Source: an uncultured Flavobacterium sp. (GTDB lineage Bacteria > Bacteroidota > Bacteroidia > Flavobacteriales > Flavobacteriaceae). From it: a stretch of 11,366 nucleotides of DNA. The stretch is taken from assembly GCF_946482535.1 (NCBI RefSeq), contig NZ_CAMLRU010000080.1:1-11366 (forward strand), read 5' to 3'. This document shows, piece by piece, positions 6,592 through 11,366 of this stretch. Position 1 is the stretch's first letter; each line of letters begins with the position of its first letter. The position numbers were made by a program, and so were the translations under genes. The notes below the pieces were generated by a model. It was not told the DNA's origin. It was given only the letters and a program-made list of their open reading frames with translations, and ran no database searches.

Positions 6592-7161
6592 ATGAGAGCA
6601 CTCAACCTGCATTTTCTTTTACTGTTGCTATTTGTTATGCCGATGTCTTTCGCCCAAGAGACAGACAATACCGCTATACTCAAAATCATCTTTTCCAAAT
6701 ATTACAAAAATGAAAAAGTAATTGCCAAAGGCCGATTGCAACTGTTGAGCTTCTATTGTAACAAAGCACCAAATACCGAAGAGGTTTTGGAAGTCATAGC
6801 CGGAAATGATTTTCTTAAAAAAAACGCCGCCGAAATCAAAAAGCAAATCGTCATCGGTATTAACGAAGATTGGTCAAAGGAATACAATGCCTTATTTAAC
6901 AATCAAAACCAATACTTAAAAAGTAAAGTCAACGCTTGTTTGTCATTAGAAGAATTTCAAAAAGTATCTGAACAATACGGGGAAAACAACCAACGTTTGC
7001 TTATTGTCAACAAACCGATTTATTTTGCCAAAAACCAATACGCCTTAGTCAAAGTAGCTTTTTATAGAAGTATCGAACACAACAGCGGCCGATTTTTACT
7101 GCTCGAAAAAGTAAATAACGCATGGCTGATTAAAGAGTATTTAAACGAATGGGAAACTTAA
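6592..7161 (+). CDS. Small secreted protein of unknown function
   Basis: I do not recognise a named family. The 189-residue protein has a clear signal peptide: Arg2, a leucine-rich core at 7-16, and a probable cut after MSFA before Gln22, so it is periplasmic or outer-membrane associated. The cysteine that would mark a lipoprotein is absent at the cleavage site. The mature part is predicted to be mixed helical and strand, with two cysteines (in SFYCNK and VNACLS) that could pair in the periplasm. The C-terminal part (about 135-186) looks like a beta meander: IVNKPIYF, YALVKVAFYRS, RFLLLEKVNNAWLIKEY, a pattern seen in NTF2-like folds where a Trp closes the sheet; that fold is a guess. It begins the probable operon with the NIF3-like and coiled-coil genes (40-nt and 3-nt gaps), although those two have cytoplasmic features and no obvious link to it. 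Confidence 0.82.
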   Translation: MRALNLHFLLLLLFVMPMSFAQETDNTAILKIIFSKYYKNEKVIAKGRLQLLSFYCNKAPNTEEVLEVIAGNDFLKKNAAEIKKQIVIGINEDWSKEYNALFNNQNQYLKSKVNACLSLEEFQKVSEQYGENNQRLLIVNKPIYFAKNQYALVKVAFYRSIEHNSGRFLLLEKVNNAWLIKEYLNEWET

Positions 7162-7201
7162 GCAGTAAGAACAAATTCACTACAGAAAACCAACAACCAA
7201 A

Positions 7202-8296
7202 ATGAAAATAAAAGAAATCCTCTCTACACTCGAAGAAATGGCGCCTTTGGCCTATGCCGAAGATTTTGATAACGTTGGTTTACTAGTCGGCGACACCAAT
7301 GCCGAAGCCAGCGGAATCTTAGTTTGTCACGACGCCTTAGAAAGCGTAATCGATGAAGCCATTGCCAAAAATTGCAATCTGGTGGTTTGCTTCCATCCTA
7401 TTATTTTTTCGGGCTTGAAAAAAATTACCGGCAAAAATTATGTCGAGCGCGCAGTTTTAAAAGCCATCAAAAATGACATTGCCATTTATGCGGTTCATAC
7501 AGCCCTAGACAACCACAAACACGGTGTGAATAAAATCTTCTGCGAAGCATTGGGCTTGACCCAAACCAAAATATTAGTTCCCAAAAAGAACTTTATCCAA
7601 AAACTCGTAACCTATACGATTCCGGAAAACGTAGAAACACTTCGCAATGCTTTATTTGATGCAGGCGCCGGAAAAATTGGCAACTACGAAGATTGCAGTT
7701 TCAACTCCAAAGGTATCGGCACTTATATGGGCAACGAAGACAGCAATCCCGAAGTGGGTGAACGTTTCGAATTTGTAGAAAACGAAGAAATCAAAATCGA
7801 AGTGACTTTTGAAAAACACTTACAATCTAAAGTCCTCAAAGCGCTTTTCACCAATCATGTTTACGAAGAAGTGGCCTATGAAATTTACCAACTCGAAAAC
7901 ACACACCAAAACATCGGTTTAGGCATGATTGGCCAACTCGAAAAACCTATGTCTGAAACCGACTTCTTGGCTTTTGTTAAAGATAAAATGCAATGCGGCG
8001 GTATTCGACACAGCGCTTTATTGGGGAAACCTATTCAAAAAGTTGCCGTACTTGGCGGCTCGGGAAGCTTTGCTATCGCTAATGCCAAACAAGCCGGTGC
8101 TGATATTTTCCTAACCGCCGATTTGAAATACCACGACTTCTATCAGGCCGAAAATCAATTCGTTTTAGCCGACATCGGGCACTTTGAAAGCGAAAGATTT
8201 ACAAAAAATTATATTGTTGATTTTCTTAAGAAAAAAATCCTTAATTTTGCCATCATTTTTTCGGAAGAAAATACAAATCCAGTTAAGTACTTATAA
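7202..8296 (+). CDS. NIF3-like dinuclear metal-centre protein (DUF34) with inserted domain
   Basis: The 364-residue form is the long version of the NIF3/YbgI family (the short E. coli YbgI is about 250). The N-terminal part has EDFDNVGLLVG (20-30), CFHPIIFSGLKKI (63-75) and VHTALDN (98-104). The C-terminal part has GGIRH (266-270), VAVLGGSGSF (281-290), TADLKYHDF (305-313) and GHFESER (326-332). Between them, about 128-237, sits a domain resembling the PII/CutA-like insert of long-form members. Metal ligands equivalent to YbgI His64, Asp101, His215 and Glu219 are present as His65, Asp103, His327 and Glu331, but the first His of the HHP motif is Phe64. The family forms hexameric toroids; GTP cyclohydrolase-like annotations are not established and its biological role is uncertain. 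Start ATG 7202 matches the conserved MKIKEI opening. The coiled-coil gene follows after 3 nt, so the two are surely cotranscribed. Confidence 0.93.
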   Translation: MKIKEILSTLEEMAPLAYAEDFDNVGLLVGDTNAEASGILVCHDALESVIDEAIAKNCNLVVCFHPIIFSGLKKITGKNYVERAVLKAIKNDIAIYAVHTALDNHKHGVNKIFCEALGLTQTKILVPKKNFIQKLVTYTIPENVETLRNALFDAGAGKIGNYEDCSFNSKGIGTYMGNEDSNPEVGERFEFVENEEIKIEVTFEKHLQSKVLKALFTNHVYEEVAYEIYQLENTHQNIGLGMIGQLEKPMSETDFLAFVKDKMQCGGIRHSALLGKPIQKVAVLGGSGSFAIANAKQAGADIFLTADLKYHDFYQAENQFVLADIGHFESERFTKNYIVDFLKKKILNFAIIFSEENTNPVKYL

Positions 8297-8299
8297 AAT

Positions 8300-9079
8300 A
8301 TGGCGACTACAAAAGAACTAAGTGTTGAAGACAAATTAAGAGCTATCTACGACCTACAAATCATAGATACAAGAATTGATGAAATCAGAAACGTTAGAGG
8401 AGAATTACCTTTAGAAGTGGAAGATTTAGAAGATGAAGTTACCGGCTTAAGCACTCGTTTAGACAAATTAAAAAGTGATTTAGTTACTATAGAAGAACAA
8501 ATCAAAACCAAAAAAAGTGCCATTGAAGAGCATCAAGCGGCCATCAAAAAATACACCGAACAACAAAAAAATGTTCGCAACAACAGAGAATTCAACTCTT
8601 TAACCAAAGAAGTAGAATTCCAAGAATTGGAAATCCAATTGGCTGAAAAACAAATCAAAGAATTGAAAGCTTCTATCGAACACAAAAAAGAAGTAATTGC
8701 CAATTCTAAAGAAAAATTAGACCAAAAGACTTCCCATTTAAAACACAAAAAAGCAGAACTAAACGATATCATGGCCGAAACCCAAAAAGAAGAAAACTTC
8801 TTAATGGAAAAATCAGCCGAGTATGAAGCCTTAATCGAAGAAAGATTATTGGCCGCTTACAAAAGAATCCGCTCCAGCGTTCGCAACGGTTTAGCAGTAG
8901 TGTCTATCGAGCGTGGTGCTTCTGCCGGTTCGTTCTTTACCATTCCGCCGCAAACCCAAGTGGAAATTGCAGCCAGAAAGAAAATCATCACCGATGAGCA
9001 TTCAGGAAGAATCTTAGTTGATGCAACCTTAGCCGAGGAAGAAAGAGAAAAAATGCAAAAATTATTTGCTCACCTATAA
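8300..9079 (+). CDS. DUF164/CT398-like coiled-coil protein with a cysteine-free zinc-ribbon remnant
   Basis: The 259-residue protein has a long antiparallel coiled coil (about 10-185, rich in E, K, L and Q) with the conserved NVRNNREFNSL hinge (91-101). It ends in a compact domain: VVSIERGASAGSFFTIPPQ (200-218) and ITDEHSGRILVD (230-241). In family members such as chlamydial CT398 this end is a C4 zinc ribbon (CxxC ... CxxCGRIL). Here the four ligand positions align to Ser208, Ser211, Asp232 and Ser235, and no cysteine occurs in the whole protein, so zinc binding by this site is lost while the fold-defining residues (IPPQ, GRIL) remain. I recall the same loss in other flavobacterial homologues. 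Function is unknown; related proteins have been linked to secretion or to nucleic-acid-associated scaffolding. It starts 3 nt after the NIF3-like gene, a pairing common in Bacteroidetes, and an intrinsic terminator follows the stop by 5 nt. Confidence 0.9.
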   Translation: MATTKELSVEDKLRAIYDLQIIDTRIDEIRNVRGELPLEVEDLEDEVTGLSTRLDKLKSDLVTIEEQIKTKKSAIEEHQAAIKKYTEQQKNVRNNREFNSLTKEVEFQELEIQLAEKQIKELKASIEHKKEVIANSKEKLDQKTSHLKHKKAELNDIMAETQKEENFLMEKSAEYEALIEERLLAAYKRIRSSVRNGLAVVSIERGASAGSFFTIPPQTQVEIAARKKIITDEHSGRILVDATLAEEEREKMQKLFAHL

Positions 9080-9084
9080 TAAGG

Positions 9085-9110
9085 AATCCCGACTAGTTCG
9101 GGATTTTTTT
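9085..9110 (+). terminator. Intrinsic terminator of the 6592-9079 operon
   Basis: Stem AATCCCGA (9085-9092) pairs with TCGGGATT (9098-9105), 8 bp with a 5-nt loop, followed by T through 9110 (seven T from 9104). It is a classical rho-independent terminator 5 nt after the coiled-coil gene stop. Its last T is directly followed by the start ATG of the hydrolase gene, an unusually tight arrangement. Confidence 0.85.
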
Positions 9111-9953
9111 ATGAAAAAAATTCAATACTTTTTAATCACCAAATCGGTTGGTCTTTACATCAACCTCATCAGCTATTTCTTTCCCGAAAAAGCCAAACAA
9201 ATCGCCTACACCATTTTCAGCCAACCCCGAAAAGGAAAAATCAAAAGCGGAAAACTACCTAAAACTTTACAAAGTGCCCAACAAGAAACTTTGCACTACG
9301 ACGGCGAAGATTTCCAAACCTATATCTGGAAAGGTTCCGAAGAAATTATCTTATTATTGCACGGCTGGGAAAGCAATGCCTCACGCTGGAAAAAATTACT
9401 CAACCATCTAAAACCACTCGGCAAAACCATCATCGCCATCGATGCGCCCGCTCACGGACAAAGCACCGGAAAGGAATTCAACGCACCGCGTTATGCCGAA
9501 TTTATTCACGTGCTAATCCAAAAATACCAACCCCAAACCCTAATCGGGCATTCTATAGGTGGTGCCGCCATTACGTTTTACCTCAACAAATATCCCAACG
9601 ATCAAATCGAAAAAATTGTAATGCTCGGCGCGCCGTCAAGCTTTAAGAAAATCAGCGATAACTTTGTTGCAATCCTCAGCCTGAACAACAAAATGAAAAA
9701 CCTGCTGGAAAATTATTACCGTGAAAAATTCAACATCCACATTGATGACTTTGCCGGACATTTGTTTGCCAAAAATTTCAACCAAAAAGCCATCATCGCC
9801 CACGATATTCACGACAACGTCATCCTGGTAGAAGAAGGCAGAAACTATGCTTCCACCTGGAAAAACGCCACCTATATCGAAACCCAAGGCTTAGGTCACA
9901 GCATGCACGACAAAGATTTGTACCAAAAAATTGTTGCCTTTTTAGAAGCGTAA
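9111..9953 (+). CDS. Alpha/beta hydrolase (serine hydrolase)
   Basis: The frame is open from 9066, but those first codons run through the terminator hairpin, so ATG 9111 (MKKIQYF) is chosen, giving 280 residues. The alpha/beta-hydrolase fold is shown by LLLHGWESNASRW (81-93, oxyanion-hole HG at 84-85), IDAPAHGQS (110-118), the nucleophile elbow GHSIGG (146-151) with Ser148, the acid strand region HDIHDNVILVEEG (231-243, Asp235 as candidate) and GLGHSMH (260-266) with catalytic His263. The first 25 residues are hydrophobic and could bind the membrane; no cleavable signal is obvious. The lid region (about 180-228) is helical and does not identify a substrate. Annotation stops at general serine hydrolase (esterase/lipase/peptidase-like). 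No promoter was found between the terminator and the start, so expression must come from readthrough or from a promoter inside the preceding gene. Confidence 0.9.
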   Translation: MKKIQYFLITKSVGLYINLISYFFPEKAKQIAYTIFSQPRKGKIKSGKLPKTLQSAQQETLHYDGEDFQTYIWKGSEEIILLLHGWESNASRWKKLLNHLKPLGKTIIAIDAPAHGQSTGKEFNAPRYAEFIHVLIQKYQPQTLIGHSIGGAAITFYLNKYPNDQIEKIVMLGAPSSFKKISDNFVAILSLNNKMKNLLENYYREKFNIHIDDFAGHLFAKNFNQKAIIAHDIHDNVILVEEGRNYASTWKNATYIETQGLGHSMHDKDLYQKIVAFLEA

Positions 9954-9979
9954 AGGTCAGCGCTTTCTTGTGGTCCTTA

Positions 9980-10027
9980 TTCCCGCTTTCCGCACTACAC
10001 GGTAGTCTGCTCCAATCGGGGCTAGCC
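9980..10027 (-). ncRNA. Structured GC-rich intergenic element, possibly a flavo-1-like RNA or interspersed repeat
   Basis: The DNA is locally far richer in GC than its AT-rich surroundings. On the minus strand it reads CCCCG-ATTGGA-GC, an imperfect ACTAC-CGT-GTAGT hairpin, GC-GGAAAG-CGGGAA. The outer helix is 9982-9985 with 10017-10020. A symmetric 6-by-6 internal loop follows, then an inner helix 9992-9998 with 10002-10010 that has a 2-nt bulge and a 3-nt loop. Sequences of the form AGCCCCGATxGxAGC ... GCGGAAAGCGGGA are, from memory, very common between genes of flavobacteria, and I suspect the Rfam flavo-1 motif; this could not be searched here. The strand is chosen by that resemblance; the element begins about 27 nt after the hydrolase stop. 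No promoter for a separate transcript was recognised. The rest of the 250-nt gap is AT-rich with only short dyads. Confidence 0.4.
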
Positions 10028-10203
10028 GGGATTTGCCTCTTGTCTCAGTCACTTTAAAAAACTGAAAATCAGTCAATCCAAAAGCCAAATCTTAGTTTCC
10101 ATTATCTTTTTTGCTTTTCTGCAAAAAAAGTAGCGGATAAAAACAAATATTTTCTATTTTTAACAAAATCATTACTTAATCACATTACAATTCATTCTAC
10201 CTT

Positions 10204-11366
10204 ATGAAAATTCTAAAAATACAAGCTCTTCGCGGACCCAATATTTGGAGTGTACAACGCAAAAAATTAATCCAAATGCGTTTGGACTTAGAGGAAATGG
10301 AGCAATTTCCCACCAACAAAATCGAAGGGTTTCGCGAACGCATAGAAGCCATGTTCCCTACCATGATTGAACACCGTTGTTCAGAAGGTGTACGCGGTGG
10401 TTTCTTCTCCCGCATAGAACGCGGCACTTGGATGGGACATGTCATAGAACACATCGCCTTAGAAATCCAAACCCTAGCCGGTATGGAAACCGGTTTCGGA
10501 AGAACCCGAGAAACCAAAACACCGGGCGTATACAATGTTGTGTTCAGCTACACCGAAGAAAGCGTTGGTATGTTTGCCGCAGAAAGCTCGGTAGCCATAG
10601 CCGAAGCCCTAATCGCAGGTAAAGAATACGATGTAGACGCCGATATCCAAAAAATGCGTGAAATTCGGGAACGAGTTCGTCTCGGACCTTCAACCGGAAG
10701 TATCGTAGATGAAGCTGTGGCAAGAGATATTCCTTGGATTCGCTTAGGCACCAATTCCTTAGTGCAATTAGGCTACGGGGTAAACCAAATGCGTTTCCAA
10801 GCGACCATTACTTGCAAAACCAGCAACATAGCAGTTGACATCGCTTGTAACAAAGAAGAAACCAAACGCATGCTCGACTTAGCTTCCATACCGGTAGCCA
10901 GCGGCAGCATTTGTGTAGACGAAGAAGATTTAGAAAATACCATCAAAAAAATCGGTTACCCCATTGTAATCAAACCACTCGACGGCAACCACGGGAAAGG
11001 TGCTTCAATAAACGTAGTGACATGGGAAGACGCCGTGGCCGGTTTAGAATATGCCAAAAAATACAGCCGAAGAGTCATCGTTGAAAAATTCATCACCGGT
11101 TTCGACTTCAGGGTTTTGGTTATTGATAACAAATTAGTCGCCGCCGCCAAAAGAGAACCGGCACACGTGATCGGTAACGGAAAGGATTCGATTCAAGTTT
11201 TAATCGAAGAAACCAACAAAGATCCGAGACGCGGTTACGGACACGAAAATGTCTTGACCCAAATCGACGTCGACCGTGACACCTTAGATTTATTAGAAAA
11301 ACTAAACTATACAGTGGATTCAGTCCCTAAAAACGGCGAAATCGTTTATTTAAAATCAACAGCAAA
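10204..11366 (+). CDS. cphA: Cyanophycin synthetase (3' end beyond the window)
   Basis: CphA makes cyanophycin, a polymer with a poly-aspartate backbone and arginine side chains, using ATP for both additions; it serves as a cytoplasmic nitrogen store. 387 codons are visible with no stop. The N-terminal domain opens with the family's MKILKIQALRGPNIWS and contains GHVIEHIALEIQTLAGM, GFGRTRET and PGVYNVVFSY, all typical. The ATP-grasp domain begins near residue 220 and shows VIKPLDGNHGKGASINV (255-271, glycine-rich loop with Lys257 and Lys265), VEKFITGFDFRVLVI and the AAKREPAHVIGNG stretch. The C-terminal Mur-ligase-like domain that adds arginine lies outside the window, so completeness cannot be judged. 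Start ATG 10204 is the canonical one. A degradation partner (cyanophycinase) is not upstream; it may lie downstream. No convincing promoter was found in the preceding gap. Confidence 0.95.
   Translation, partial: MKILKIQALRGPNIWSVQRKKLIQMRLDLEEMEQFPTNKIEGFRERIEAMFPTMIEHRCSEGVRGGFFSRIERGTWMGHVIEHIALEIQTLAGMETGFGRTRETKTPGVYNVVFSYTEESVGMFAAESSVAIAEALIAGKEYDVDADIQKMREIRERVRLGPSTGSIVDEAVARDIPWIRLGTNSLVQLGYGVNQMRFQATITCKTSNIAVDIACNKEETKRMLDLASIPVASGSICVDEEDLENTIKKIGYPIVIKPLDGNHGKGASINVVTWEDAVAGLEYAKKYSRRVIVEKFITGFDFRVLVIDNKLVAAAKREPAHVIGNGKDSIQVLIEETNKDPRRGYGHENVLTQIDVDRDTLDLLEKLNYTVDSVPKNGEIVYLKSTA

Noticed and set aside
9066..9110. N-terminal extension of the hydrolase frame from 9066
   Set aside because: It overlaps the end of the coiled-coil gene and runs through the intrinsic terminator; ATG 9111 gives a normal N-terminus.
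10107..10128. TTTTTTGC / GCAAAAAA hairpin before cphA as a terminator
   Set aside because: The stem is mostly A-T pairs and no U-tract follows on either strand; it may be chance in AT-rich DNA.
10197..10622. Minus-strand and offset open frames within the cphA start
   Set aside because: They lie over the conserved N-terminal domain of cyanophycin synthetase and read as low-quality, Arg/Ser/Pro-rich translations.

Overview
The window reads as a low-GC chromosomal segment of a flavobacterium (phylum Bacteroidota), most likely Flavobacterium or a close relative. The grounds are AT-rich coding sequence, start codons without clear Shine-Dalgarno sequences, promoter elements of the Bacteroidetes type (TTTG and TAnnTTTG), signal peptides ending in Ala-Gln or Gly-Gln, and family variants typical of the group. 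These variants include a 137-residue Rrf2 regulator, a NIF3 protein with an inserted domain, a cysteine-free 'zinc ribbon' protein and cyanophycin synthetase. No mobile element, CRISPR array, rRNA or tRNA was seen.

Layout. Positions 1-1641 hold the 3' part of a TPR-containing hybrid histidine kinase. It meets, tail to tail with a 4-nt overlap, a purine nucleoside phosphorylase on the minus strand (1638-2450). After a 212-nt AT-rich gap comes an Rrf2-type regulator (2663-3076). A 21-nt perfect palindrome and a good Bacteroidetes promoter follow, then a two-gene unit: an outer-membrane barrel of the alginate-export type (3156-4661) and a TauE/SafE (TSUP) permease (4672-5535). The permease converges, with the two stop codons abutting, on lpxK (minus, 5530-6534). 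From 6592 to 9079 a probable plus-strand operon encodes a small secreted protein of unknown function, a NIF3-like metal protein and a coiled-coil protein of the DUF164 family. An intrinsic terminator closes it and runs straight into the start codon of an alpha/beta hydrolase (9111-9953). A 250-nt gap with a structured element follows, then the first 387 codons of cyanophycin synthetase (10204 to the window end).

How the parts may work together. The most interesting unit is 2576-5535. It has a cysteine-bearing Rrf2 regulator, C-centred palindromes before the regulator and over the promoter of the next operon, an outer-membrane pore and an inner-membrane TSUP permease. I infer a locally regulated two-membrane route for a small anion, with sulfur oxyanions or organosulfonates the first guess because of the TSUP family. 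That is a hypothesis from gene order, family and visible DNA symmetry; the substrate and the regulator's ligand cannot be read from the sequence. The remaining genes are mostly housekeeping: lipid A synthesis (lpxK), purine salvage and nitrogen storage (cphA).
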